Source: Streptomyces sp. CCM_MD2014
GTDB taxonomy: Bacteria; Actinomycetota; Actinomycetes; Streptomycetales; Streptomycetaceae
Direction of reading: 5' to 3'
Length of the DNA: 64,000 nt
NCBI RefSeq assembly: GCF_000772045.1
Contig: NZ_CP009754.1
Span: forward strand, 7,378,001-7,442,000
Within the stretch, counting starts at the first letter, position 1. The number at the start of each line of letters is the position of its first letter. The position numbers and the translations under genes are program-made. Below, piece by piece: positions 26,092-36,700 of the stretch. The notes beneath the pieces were generated by a model. The model was not told where the DNA came from, searched no databases, and was given only the letters and a program-made list of their open reading frames with translations.

Positions 26092-26289
26092 CCACCGTCA
26101 ACGACCGGGGGACTACCTGGGCACCTTGTAGGCCGCTTTGTCCATGCACGCAGGTTTCTGCTGCTCAAGATCATGGGAAACCGCTTGGCTTTCCGAGCTG
26201 TTGCTGTTCACCGTCTCCCAGGATCTGGGGCAGCCCTCAGACTCGTGGCAGGATGCACTAGGGGCGGTAGGTGATCCAGGAGTGGAGAG

Positions 26290-29200
26290 TTGGCGCGGGT
26301 GGGTGTCGAAGAGCGTGACGAAGCGGACGTGTTCACGCACGATGCTGCGGTGCCGGCCGTAGGGCAGCTGGTCACCGTACGCAACCGTCAATGGGTGGCC
26401 ACGGCGGTGGAACGTTCCTCGATCGCAGTCGAGCAGCCGGGCAGCCCACTACTCGCCGAAGCCCAGCACCTGGTCTCTCTGGTGTCCGTGGATGGTGACG
26501 CCGGCGACGAGGAGCTTCGCGTCCTGTGGGAGCTGGAGCCCGGTGCCACGGCTCGTGAGCAGCACGCCCTGCCCTCTCCGGCTGCAGGGTTCGACGATCC
26601 GGCGAAGCTGGACGCCTTTCTGGACGCGGTGCACTGGGGTGCGGTGGCGACGGCGGACAAGACGCTGTTGCAGGCGCCCTTTCGTTCCGGGGTCAAGCCG
26701 GAGGACTACCAGCTCGACCCAGTGGTGCGGGCGCTGCAGATGCCGCGTACGAACTTGCTGATCGCGGACGACGTCGGCCTTGGCAAGACCATCGAAGCCG
26801 GTCTGGTGATGCAGGAGTTGAAGCTGCGACACCGGGCCCGGACGATGCTGATCGTGTGCCCTGCGTCACTCACCCTGCAATGGCGCGATGAGATGCGGGA
26901 CAAGTTCGGTCTCGCCTTCAAGATCGTGGACGCGGAACTGCTGAAGGAGCTGCGAAGGTCACGCGGCCTGTACGCGAACCCGTGGACGCACTATCCGCGC
27001 TTGATCGTCTCGATCGACTGGCTCAAGCGCGAGCGGCCGCTGGCGCTGCTGCGCTCGATTCTGCCGCCGGTGCCCCAGTACCCGCGAACCTTTGATCTGC
27101 TCGTGGTCGACGAGGTGCACACCTGCGCGCCCTCGGGCTCGGGGAGGTACGCGGTCGACTCTCAGCGCACGAACGCGATCAAGACTCTGGCCCCGCACAC
27201 CGAGCACCGGCTGTTCCTCTCAGCCACCCCGCACAACGGCTACCTGGAATCCTTCACTGCACTGCTGGCACTGCTCGACAGCCACCGCTTCGCCCGCACG
27301 CTCAAGCCCTCGGAGGAGGCCAAGGCCCAGGTGATGGTGCGCAGGCTGAAGCGGGACCTGCCGCCGAAGTGGGACGGCAGCCCGCGTTTCCCGGAGCGCG
27401 ACCTCGACCATCCCCTGGAAGTCGCCTACGACGCCGCCACCCGCGATGCCTACGCGAAGCTCGATCAGTACGCGCAGTCCCGTCGAGAGGCGGTCAACGG
27501 GCAGTTGGCGCTGGCAGGCATAGCTCCGAGCCGCGCCGCAGACTTTGTCGTTACGCTCCTCAAGCGCCGCTTCCTATCCAGCCCAAAGGCCTTCGCCAAC
27601 ACGGTGGAGGCCCATCTGCAGACGATGCTGGCCCGGGAGCGGCAGGACGAGCCCGAGCGGGATGGTGACTCCGGCGCGCACACGACGTCGGAGAAGATCC
27701 TGGTCAAGATGATCGAGCAGCTGGACGAGACGGCGGAGGACGACACCGCCTTCGAGGAGGCCGCGCGGGAGGCCCTCACCACCGCCCGCCGGTTCGTCCC
27801 GCCGCTGTCCCCTGCTGAGAAGACCCTCCTGGAGGAGCTGCGCGACTGGGGGCTGCGCAACTCGGACAAGGCCGACGGCAAGTTCACCGCGTTCCTCGGC
27901 TGGCTGCGCAAGAACGTGCAGCGGAACGAGACGGGTGCCGATGGTGTGAAGGGCCGCTGGGACGGCGAGCGGGTCATCGTGTTCACCGAGTACCGCGACA
28001 CGCAGCGCTGGCTGTACGAACGGCTGATCAGCGCCGGGATCCCCCACGAGGCCATCGCCCAGCTCTACGGCGGCCAGGACCTTGACGAACGCGAGCGCGT
28101 CAAGAACGTCTTCCAGGACGACCTGGATGTCGACCCGGTGCGCATCCTGCTCGCTACCGACTCTGCGAGCGAGGGCATAAACCTGCAGAACCACTGCCAT
28201 CGCGTACTGCACTGGGAAATCCCGTGGAACCCCAACCGCCTCGAGCAGCGCAACGGCCGAGTGGACCGGCACGGACAGACCGCCGCGAAGGTCGAGATCG
28301 TGCACTTCGTCCCCCAGGGCTGGGATCGGCAGCGCGAGGAGGACACCGGATTCACCGAAGGCACCCTGGAGGACGCGATGGCGTTCCTCGGCGTCGCGGT
28401 CCGCAAGGTCGAACAGATCCGCACCGACCTCGGCAGCGCCGGAGACGTGATCGCCAGCCAGGTCGAGCAGAAGATGCTCGGCAGGCGCTCCAGCTGGCAG
28501 ACCACCGACCGGGAGATCCAACGCCGAGCCGGCAAGGCCGTACTGAAGATCGAACGGAATCTGGCGCACGACCTGCAGCAGGCCCAGGACCAGCTTACCC
28601 GGACCCGCACCGAGCTGAACCTGAGCCCGCAGACGATCGAGCGGGTAGTGCGCACCGCGCTGCGGCTGGCCCACAACAAGGACTTGATCGACATGCCGTC
28701 GCCCAAGAAGGTTGCCGCGCGCTGCTTCAGACTCCCCGAACTCAAGGGAGATTGGGCGCAGGCCCGCAACAACGGCCTGCGGCACCCGGTGAGCGGCAAG
28801 GAGCGCCCGGTAACCTTCGACCAGGACTACGCTGGCCGCACCGACGTCGTGCTGCTGCACCTGAACCATCCCCTGGTCGACCTGTGCCTGCGCCTGCTGC
28901 GCGCCGAACTGTGGTCCCAGGGCGAGCACGGCGACCACCTGACCCGGGTCACCGCCCGCGTCGTCCCCAGTGACCTGCTGCGCAGCCCGGCGGTGATCGC
29001 ACACGGCCGTGTCGTGATCACCGGAGACCGCGGCGTGCGCCTGCACGAGCAGATCGCCCTGGCCGGTGGACTGATCGAGCACGGCAAGCTGGCCGTGGAG
29101 AAGGACTCCGACGTCCTGGAGCGCTGGCTCGCCGCCGCGTCGCAGGACGCACCGCCGCCCGAGCTCCTCGACCGGCTCGCCGGACTGTGGGGGGCGCTGG

Positions 29201-29592
29201 AGGCACCGCTCGGCAAGGCACTGGCGGTCGAGTCCAACAAGATCGTACGCAAACAGCGCAAGGTCCTGGCCAAGCGCTGCGAAGAAGACGTCAAGGCAAT
29301 GCAGACGGTGCTGACCGAACTGGAACGCAACATCCGCGAATCCCTGGACTCCAGCCCGCAGTGGCAGCAGATCTCTCTACTCACCGCCGACCCGGAACGC
29401 GAGCAACTCAAGAAGGACCACACGGAACTGGAGGCACGCCGCGCGGCCATCCCCGCACAGCGCGACTCGGAGGCCGCTGCCCTGCGCCACCGCTACGCCG
29501 ACCCGGTCGCCCGCCGCTTCCCCGTCGCGGTCACCTTCCTCGTCCCCGCTTCCTTGACCGTAAGCGCTACCGCACACCAGGCAGGCCGCTGA
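26290..29592 (+). CDS. drmD: DISARM class 1 SNF2-like helicase DrmD
   Basis: A 1,100-aa protein starting at a TTG preceded by CAGGAGTGGAGAG. The helicase motifs are complete: Walker A ADDVGLGKTIEAG (K166), motif II VVDEVHT (DEVH, D274-H277), motif III FLSATPHNGY, then VIVFTEYRDTQRWLYERL, TDSASEGINLQ and motif VI NRLEQRNGRVDRHGQ. This is the SF2/SNF2 (RapA-like) architecture with a long helical C-terminus, as in DrmD of class 1 DISARM. It is the first gene of five in the defining order drmD-drmMI-drmA-drmB-drmC, and its stop overlaps the ATG of drmMI. DISARM restricts unmodified phage DNA. Confidence 0.92.
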   Translation: MARVGVEERDEADVFTHDAAVPAVGQLVTVRNRQWVATAVERSSIAVEQPGSPLLAEAQHLVSLVSVDGDAGDEELRVLWELEPGATAREQHALPSPAAGFDDPAKLDAFLDAVHWGAVATADKTLLQAPFRSGVKPEDYQLDPVVRALQMPRTNLLIADDVGLGKTIEAGLVMQELKLRHRARTMLIVCPASLTLQWRDEMRDKFGLAFKIVDAELLKELRRSRGLYANPWTHYPRLIVSIDWLKRERPLALLRSILPPVPQYPRTFDLLVVDEVHTCAPSGSGRYAVDSQRTNAIKTLAPHTEHRLFLSATPHNGYLESFTALLALLDSHRFARTLKPSEEAKAQVMVRRLKRDLPPKWDGSPRFPERDLDHPLEVAYDAATRDAYAKLDQYAQSRREAVNGQLALAGIAPSRAADFVVTLLKRRFLSSPKAFANTVEAHLQTMLARERQDEPERDGDSGAHTTSEKILVKMIEQLDETAEDDTAFEEAAREALTTARRFVPPLSPAEKTLLEELRDWGLRNSDKADGKFTAFLGWLRKNVQRNETGADGVKGRWDGERVIVFTEYRDTQRWLYERLISAGIPHEAIAQLYGGQDLDERERVKNVFQDDLDVDPVRILLATDSASEGINLQNHCHRVLHWEIPWNPNRLEQRNGRVDRHGQTAAKVEIVHFVPQGWDRQREEDTGFTEGTLEDAMAFLGVAVRKVEQIRTDLGSAGDVIASQVEQKMLGRRSSWQTTDREIQRRAGKAVLKIERNLAHDLQQAQDQLTRTRTELNLSPQTIERVVRTALRLAHNKDLIDMPSPKKVAARCFRLPELKGDWAQARNNGLRHPVSGKERPVTFDQDYAGRTDVVLLHLNHPLVDLCLRLLRAELWSQGEHGDHLTRVTARVVPSDLLRSPAVIAHGRVVITGDRGVRLHEQIALAGGLIEHGKLAVEKDSDVLERWLAAASQDAPPPELLDRLAGLWGALEAPLGKALAVESNKIVRKQRKVLAKRCEEDVKAMQTVLTELERNIRESLDSSPQWQQISLLTADPEREQLKKDHTELEARRAAIPAQRDSEAAALRHRYADPVARRFPVAVTFLVPASLTVSATAHQAGR

Positions 29593-32500
29593 TGCCAGCA
29601 CGCACCCCGAAACTCAAGCAGCAGACCCCGATCGAGCAGCACGGCGAGTGGCTCAACCTACTGCGTGCGGACGGCCCCTTCATCAGCGCGAAGATCCTCG
29701 CCGAGGCATTCCCGCAGGGCCTCGGCGTCGTCGAAACCGCGCTCCGGGCCCGCCTCCGGCAGGCGTGGGCCGAGCTCCAAGCCGCGCCGGAAACCCTGTG
29801 CTCCGCCTGGCAGAACCTCGTCCTGGAGGAACTGCTCGACTACCGCGGGCAAGCGCTGCGCCAGGGCTCGATGCTGCCACGCGAACTCGCCGAAGGCTCC
29901 GGCACCCTCCCCGACGCGCTACTGATGGGCCCGGCCGACCCGACCAGTGGCCTGCCCGGCGCAGCCGAACGCGCCCTGATCTACCGCCGTCCCTGGGGCG
30001 AATCCCTCACCCGCGCCCGAAAGGGCCTGCCGTCACTGGTTGAGCAGGCTGCCGAACTGTGCCGACGGCGTGCCGTCCCCCTCGCGCTGCTCACCAACGG
30101 GCGCCTGTGGGCCCTGGTCCATGCACGACCCTCGACGCCGACGTCCGTCGCCGTCTTCGACGCCGACCTCTGGTCCGAAGAGCCATTGCTGCTTCGCGCC
30201 TTCGTCTCCCTGTTGGGAGCCCGCTGCGCCGCGATCGCTCCGAAGGACCGCGACGGCAAGGACACAGACTCCCTGGGCGCCCTGTTCACCCGCACCGCCC
30301 AGGACACCACTGCCGTCACCAAGACTCTCGGCCGGCAGGTCCGCGCGGCCGTGGAACTCCTCATTGCCGAGCTCTCCCGCCGCGACCGCGAGGCCGGCGG
30401 CAGGGCGCTGGCGGACGTCGCCCCCCGCACCGTCTACCGTGCCGCCCTGACAGTCATGATGCGCGTCGTCTTCCTCCTCTACGCAGAGGAGCAGGCGCTG
30501 CTGCCCGCCGACGATGAGTTGTACGCGGAGTCCTACTCGGTCACCAAGCTCTACGAGCGCCTCGACCAGGACGACGCCACCATTGCGGACCGTGAGTGGG
30601 CCGCCTGGCCCACCCTGCTCGCCACCTTCCGGGCCATCCACGGCGGCGCCCGCCACCCGGACATGTGGATCCCCGCGTACGGCGGATCACTGTTCGACCC
30701 GAGCAGGTTCCCGTGGCTGGAACGGCTGAAGGTCAGCGACCGCGTCGTCTTCGCCATGCTCGAAGCGCTGATCATGCTCAAGCGCACCACCACGACCGGC
30801 AAGAGCGCGCCACCGGAGCGCCTCTCCTACAAGGGCCTCGACGTCGAACAGATCGGCCATGTCTACGAAGGCCTCCTCGAATACTCCGCCGTCCGCCTCG
30901 ACGAGACACACCTCGGACTCAAGGGCAAGTCCGGTAGCACCGCCAAGCTCGCCGACCTCGAAACCTGGCACGCCACCAGACGCCTCCAGGCTGAGGTAAC
31001 CAAGCTCGCCGGACTGACAGACAAGCAGTTCACCACCGCACTGGCCACCGAACCGACCGGGGAAGAGATCGGCCAGCTCGACGCGGCCTGCGACAATGAC
31101 CCCGAACTCGCCGCCCGCGTCAGGCCGTTCTTCGGCCTGCTGCGCCGCGACCTGCGTGACGAGCCGGTCGTCCACCCCGTCGGGACGGTCATCGTCACCC
31201 AGGTCGGCGACCGGCGCGACTCCGGCACGCACTACACCCCGCGAGCCCTCGCCGAAGAGATCGTGCTCCATACCCTCGACCCGCTCTGCTTCTCACCCGG
31301 CTCTCCAGACGGCATCCCGCGCCCTGCCGACGGCATCCAACCGGCCGAGTGGCGAGTACGGCCGGCCTCGGAACTCCTGGCGCTCAAGATCCTCGACCCC
31401 GCGATGGGCTCCGGAGCGTTCCTGGTTTCGGCGTGCCGGTACCTGTCCGAACGCGTCGTCGAAGCATGGGACCGCGACGGAGTGCCGGAAACGGTTGCCG
31501 CACGCCTAGGCGAACAGCTCGAGGACCGCGACGCCCTGCTCCTCGAAGCCCGCCGCATGGTCGCCGACCGCTGCCTGTACGGCGTCGACAAAGACGAGAT
31601 GGCGGTGGAACTCGCCAAGCTCTCGCTGTGGCTGGTCACCCTCGCCAAGGGCCGACCCTTCAACTTCGTCGACCACGCCCTGCGCTGCGGCGACTCCCTC
31701 ATCGGCTGCCTCACGGTGGACCAGATCGAGGCCTTCCACCTCATGCCCAGCGAAGGCCGGATGAAGATCCGCCTCACCGACGAGATCGACAAGGTCATCG
31801 GCCCGCTACTGTCGAGGGCCGCGGAACTGCGCCGCGACATCGAGGAACACGAGGTCTTCGACATCCGCGATGCGCGGGACAAGGCGGCGAAGCTCGCCGA
31901 GGCTGAGTCGTTGACCGAACGGCTGCGGCTCGCGGCGGACGCCGTGGTGGCAGCGAAGCTGTCAACCGCGATGACCAAGTCCGACGACGCCTACGGCGAC
32001 CGCCTCGCCTCTATTGCAGACCTTGTTGAGCGGGCACTGCTGGACGACAGTGACGCGGAGGCCGAGGCCCGTGCCATTGTCGACGGCTGGCTCCTCGGTC
32101 CCGCTGGCGGACCGCGCACCGCACCCCTGCGTCCGCTGCATTGGCCGCTTGAATTTCCCGAGATCATCGCTGACCCGCTTCGAGGCGACCACTGGTTCGA
32201 TGCAGTAGTGGGGAACCCGCCATTCATCGGCGGTACCGAGATCAGTAGCCGCATCGGAAAGGACAGCCTCAGCTACATCGGCCAGGTCATCTCTGACGGC
32301 TTTACTGCTGGCGGCCGCGCCGACTTGTGTACGTACTTCCTGTTGCGTAACTTGCAACTGGCCTTGAACCGGCGCACTGGGCTCATCGTCGTGAATACGA
32401 TCGCGCAAGGCGATTCGCGGCAGGTTGGCCTCGTCAGGGCAATCACCTATGACAGGAAAATCTTCCGTGCAGTCAAATCCCGGCGCTGGCCTGGCGAGGC

Positions 32501-33668
32501 GAGCGTTTTCGTCTCACTAATTTGGCTCGGCAATACTGGCGGTGGCGAACAGGCCATACTCGATGGTGCTCAAACACAAGGAATTAGTTCAAGTTTGACT
32601 AAGCCATCACGAGTATCTGGGGCACCTCGCCCACTAGCCGCCCACGCTGGCCAAGCTCCCAATGGATACCAGGTTCGCTCGTCATTTGTAATCGATAAAG
32701 CGCAAGCTCAGGCCCTGTTTGCCGCCGACGATAGAAACAGGAAGGTAGTATTTCCTTATCTCATCAACGATGAGGTGAACAGTGATCCCAGATATCGCGC
32801 ATCCAAATGGGCAATCGACTTCGATGGCATGACTATCGATGAAGCTCGGACCTTCCGAGAAGTGTTCGAACTGTTGGAGGGTCGTGTTCGTCCGGTGCAT
32901 TCATCCGGAGCGGCCAATGCTCCACGCTGGTGGCAGCACCATCGGCGGCGCCCGGAGCTGCGTGCGGCGATCGCTAACTTCCCTGTGGTGCTCGTGATCG
33001 GTCGTCATAGTAAGTATGGAATGCCATGCTTGGTCCCCAACAAACAGGTCTATTCCGACTCGCTGGTTGTCTTCTGTGATGCTGACCAGCACGGGCAGCT
33101 CGCGCTCCTGACCAGCACCTGGCATTTCAACTGGTGGACCGTCAAGGGCGAGTCGACGCTGGAGACGCGGCTTCGCTACACCCCCTCCGATGGATTCGAC
33201 ACTTTTCCCCAGCCGAAGCTCACTCAGCGAATCCGTGCCGCAGGTGAGGAGCTGGACACCTACCGTCGCCATGTCCAGCTGTCGCGGACGCCGCAGCTCG
33301 GCATGACCGATCTCTACAACGAGGTCCATAACCCGGCCAACCACGACACCGACATCCAGCGGCTACGCGAGATCCACGTCGAGATCGACGAAGCCGTGGC
33401 CGAGTCCTACCTCGCGCACCCTTTCGCCGCACAGTTCGGCTGGACGCCGCTCGCGCTGAACCACGACTTCCACGAGACTGTCCACGGCCTGCGCTGGACT
33501 GTCGATCCTGATGTTCAGATCGAAATGAACGACCGCCTGCTCGAACTCAACCATGCCCTCTACGAGGACGAGGTCCGCCGCGGCCTCCACAGCAAGAAGG
33601 GTTCGGCCAAACCCAGGAAGGCCGCGGCCCGCAAACCGCCCCATGCTCCCGGGGACGTGCTCTGGTAG
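29592..33668 (+). CDS. drmMI: DISARM class 1 adenine DNA methyltransferase DrmMI
   Basis: A 1,358-aa protein whose ATG overlaps the drmD stop (TGATG). The N-terminal about 560 residues are helical. The methyltransferase core begins with HYTPRALAEEIVLHTLDPL and the SAM motif I LDPAMGSGAFLVSA (D602 onward). Catalytic motif IV is VVGNPPFIGG (N875-F878), the NPPF form of N6-adenine methyltransferases. The C-terminal part (about 950-1300) would hold target recognition. In class 1 DISARM this enzyme marks host DNA as self. The segment near 32430-32920 is noticeably richer in A/T than the rest of the gene, suggesting exchange of the recognition domain. Confidence 0.92.
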   Translation: MPARTPKLKQQTPIEQHGEWLNLLRADGPFISAKILAEAFPQGLGVVETALRARLRQAWAELQAAPETLCSAWQNLVLEELLDYRGQALRQGSMLPRELAEGSGTLPDALLMGPADPTSGLPGAAERALIYRRPWGESLTRARKGLPSLVEQAAELCRRRAVPLALLTNGRLWALVHARPSTPTSVAVFDADLWSEEPLLLRAFVSLLGARCAAIAPKDRDGKDTDSLGALFTRTAQDTTAVTKTLGRQVRAAVELLIAELSRRDREAGGRALADVAPRTVYRAALTVMMRVVFLLYAEEQALLPADDELYAESYSVTKLYERLDQDDATIADREWAAWPTLLATFRAIHGGARHPDMWIPAYGGSLFDPSRFPWLERLKVSDRVVFAMLEALIMLKRTTTTGKSAPPERLSYKGLDVEQIGHVYEGLLEYSAVRLDETHLGLKGKSGSTAKLADLETWHATRRLQAEVTKLAGLTDKQFTTALATEPTGEEIGQLDAACDNDPELAARVRPFFGLLRRDLRDEPVVHPVGTVIVTQVGDRRDSGTHYTPRALAEEIVLHTLDPLCFSPGSPDGIPRPADGIQPAEWRVRPASELLALKILDPAMGSGAFLVSACRYLSERVVEAWDRDGVPETVAARLGEQLEDRDALLLEARRMVADRCLYGVDKDEMAVELAKLSLWLVTLAKGRPFNFVDHALRCGDSLIGCLTVDQIEAFHLMPSEGRMKIRLTDEIDKVIGPLLSRAAELRRDIEEHEVFDIRDARDKAAKLAEAESLTERLRLAADAVVAAKLSTAMTKSDDAYGDRLASIADLVERALLDDSDAEAEARAIVDGWLLGPAGGPRTAPLRPLHWPLEFPEIIADPLRGDHWFDAVVGNPPFIGGTEISSRIGKDSLSYIGQVISDGFTAGGRADLCTYFLLRNLQLALNRRTGLIVVNTIAQGDSRQVGLVRAITYDRKIFRAVKSRRWPGEASVFVSLIWLGNTGGGEQAILDGAQTQGISSSLTKPSRVSGAPRPLAAHAGQAPNGYQVRSSFVIDKAQAQALFAADDRNRKVVFPYLINDEVNSDPRYRASKWAIDFDGMTIDEARTFREVFELLEGRVRPVHSSGAANAPRWWQHHRRRPELRAAIANFPVVLVIGRHSKYGMPCLVPNKQVYSDSLVVFCDADQHGQLALLTSTWHFNWWTVKGESTLETRLRYTPSDGFDTFPQPKLTQRIRAAGEELDTYRRHVQLSRTPQLGMTDLYNEVHNPANHDTDIQRLREIHVEIDEAVAESYLAHPFAAQFGWTPLALNHDFHETVHGLRWTVDPDVQIEMNDRLLELNHALYEDEVRRGLHSKKGSAKPRKAAARKPPHAPGDVLW

Positions 33669-33735
33669 CGGAGCCACCTGCTGCTTGGCAGCGATCCGTC
33701 TGCCTTGTCAGCGTCGCGCCCTATCGTGGTGACCC

Positions 33736-36700
33736 ATGAGCGACATGTTGCCGACGACGCCGCCGAGCGGTCCGATCCTGGCTGTCCCGTCCCCTGGTGA
33801 GATCCGGGACGAGCTGGCCGAGCTGGTGGTGCGGGACCTACTCGGGCCGGTGGGCAGCGAGATGGAGGAGGTCGCGGACGCTCCGACGGATTGGTATGTG
33901 CTCGGGCGGCTCGCACCGAACGGCACCACGATCTTTCCGGAGGAGCTGGACGCCCCACTCGGCGACAGCAGGCTGGCCGGCGCGGACGAGGGGGCACCAG
34001 ACGCGGATGCGCCGAACGTGCCGAGCCTGAGCCCGTCTTCGATCGGGTTCACCGCGCGGGTACGCGGTGACGCGGACCGCTTGGAGGTGACCGGTGAATG
34101 GGCACGCTATGTCCGCGCGCGCTCGACGGATCCGAGCGTCGAGAAGCTGATCTGGCGGCGTGAGCCGCACACCGGCAGCGTCCCGGTCAAGCTGGTCGAG
34201 GGTGCCGTGGAGCCGCTCGTTCTCGACAGCGAGGACGAGAAGATGGTGTTGCGTGGACGGGTACGTCGCTTCGAGGACGACTGGCTGGTAACGCTGTTCC
34301 TAGTCAACACAACCGAGACCGATTCCAACTCCGCGCTGCACTGGGCCTTCCAGGCCGAACTCTCGGCGACCGGGGCTGAGGGCGCGGCGGTATTCCTTCC
34401 CCGGCACGAGCCCGGCTCCGGCGGCGACAGCGCCGACCGAGCCGAGCAGCGACGTCTGGCGATGGCGTACCGGTTCAGTCCGGAATTCGCGGTGGGACAC
34501 GCCACCGGCGTACGCGCGACGGCAAGTGACACCGATCCGATGACGGCGGTCGCGATTCGAACGAAGGCCGCACCGCAGTATGACATCGCGCAGACCGACG
34601 CCCCGTCAGCACACAGTGACCCGGACTTGCCGGAGTTGGCCGATCTGCTGGTCGACATGAAGGTGCTGGCCACGTGCGAAAGACAAAAGCTGCGCGCGGG
34701 ACTGATGCCGCTGGTGGCCGGCTACCGGGCATGGATCGGGCGGTCCGAAGGGCGGGTCGGGCAGGAGGGCCAGCACCTTGACGAGTACCGGACCCAGGCA
34801 GGTGAGGCGCTGAGAGACGCGAAACGTGCAGCGGATCGGATCGAAGCGGGGATCGAGCTGGTGCTCGAGAACGACGACGCTTTGACCGCGTTCCGGTTCG
34901 CCAACAGTGCGATGCACCTGCAGCGCATCCACACCCGGGTCGCCGCGGCCCGGCGCCGTGACCCATCCCGCGATGTCGAGGGGGTGTTCCTCCAGGAGGA
35001 CCAGCCGGTCCACCGGTCTTGGCGCCCGTTCCAGCTCGCGTTCCTGCTGCTGAACCTGCCTGCGCTGACGGATCCGGCGCACCCGGAGCGTGCCACGGGG
35101 GCCGAGGCGGTGGCGGACCTGCTGTGGTTCCCCACCGGTGGCGGCAAGACCGAGGCATACCTCGGCCTGACTGCCTACACTCTGGCCATCCGCAGGCTTC
35201 GACCGGATCTTGGCGGTCTCGACGCGCGTCACGGGGTCGCGGTCCTCATGCGCTACACCCTTCGGCTGCTGACGATCCAGCAGTTCCAGCGCGCCACGGC
35301 GCTGATCTGCGCTTGCGAGGTCCTGCGCCGGGCGGACGAGACGCGGTGGGGCACGGAGCCGTTTCGGATCGGGTTGTGGGTCGGCGGAAAGGTCTCTCCG
35401 AACACGACCGACCATGCCGATAAATGGGTCAAGGACGTACGGAAGGCAAGTGGGCGGCCCAATCGGGACTCGGGCTCGCCCTACCAGCTCACCAGCTGCC
35501 CGTGGTGCGGCACGAAGATCGAGAAGGGACGCGACGTCGAGGTCGACATGACTCTTCGCCGCACCTACCTGCGCTGTCCGGAGCTGTTCTCCTGCCCGTT
35601 CGGCGGCTGGGACCCGAACGGGGAGGGCCTACCGGTCGTCGTGGTCGACGAGGAGATCTACCGGGTCCTGCCGAGCCTGGTCATTGCGACCGTCGACAAG
35701 TTCGCGCAGCTGGCCTGGAACGGGCGCACCCAGGCCTTGTTCGGGCGGGCGTCACGACACTGCTCACGCCACGGGTATGTCACGGCACAGATAGCGGAGG
35801 AGAGCTGGGAGGCCGGCAGCCACATCGCGGAGGGCCGCTACCGGGCCGCGGCGCTCACCGCAGCCGCACAGGTGCGTCCGCCGGATCTCATCGTCCAGGA
35901 CGAGTTGCACCTGATTTCAGGCCCCCTGGGATCACTGACCGGCCTGTACGAGGCCGCCGTGGACCGGTTGGCCACCTGGGAGTACGCACCGGGCAAGACG
36001 GTGCGACCCAAGGTGATCGCCTCGACGGCCACAGTCCGCCGCGCGGAGCGGCAGATCCACGCCCTGTTCGACCGGCGCACCGAGGTCTTCCCGCCACAGG
36101 GCCTGGAGATCGGCGACAGCTTCTTCGCCCGTCAGCGGCCTGCCGACTCGCATCCAGGACGCCGCTACATCGGGATCTGCGCGCAGGGGGTGCGCACAAA
36201 GTCCACGATGATCCGCGTGTACGTCGCCGTGCTCGCCGCCGCTCAGACCGTGCACAAGAAGTACGGAAGCAACCCGGTGACCGATCCGTACATGACGCTG
36301 GTCGGCTACTTCAACAGCCTGCGCGACCTGGGCGGCATGCGTCTCTCCGTGGAGGATGATGTCTCCACCCGACTGGAACGCGTCAACGAGCGCGGCCTGT
36401 CCCGGCGCTACGACTTGCGACTCGAGGAACTCACCTCACGTCTGACCTCGGAGAAGATCAAGGACATCCTCGATCAACTGGAGTACACCTTCCCCAAGGT
36501 GAACAAGCTGACGCCCATCGACGTGCTCCTGGCCACCAGCATGATCGCCGTCGGCGTCGATGTCTCCCGCCTCGGCGTCATGGTCGTGGCCAACCAACCC
36601 AAGTCCACCGCCGAGTACATCCAGGCGACCAGCCGCGTCGGCCGTGCCACCCCGGGCCTCGTCTTCACCGTGTTCAACTGGGCCCGCCCACGCGACCTGT

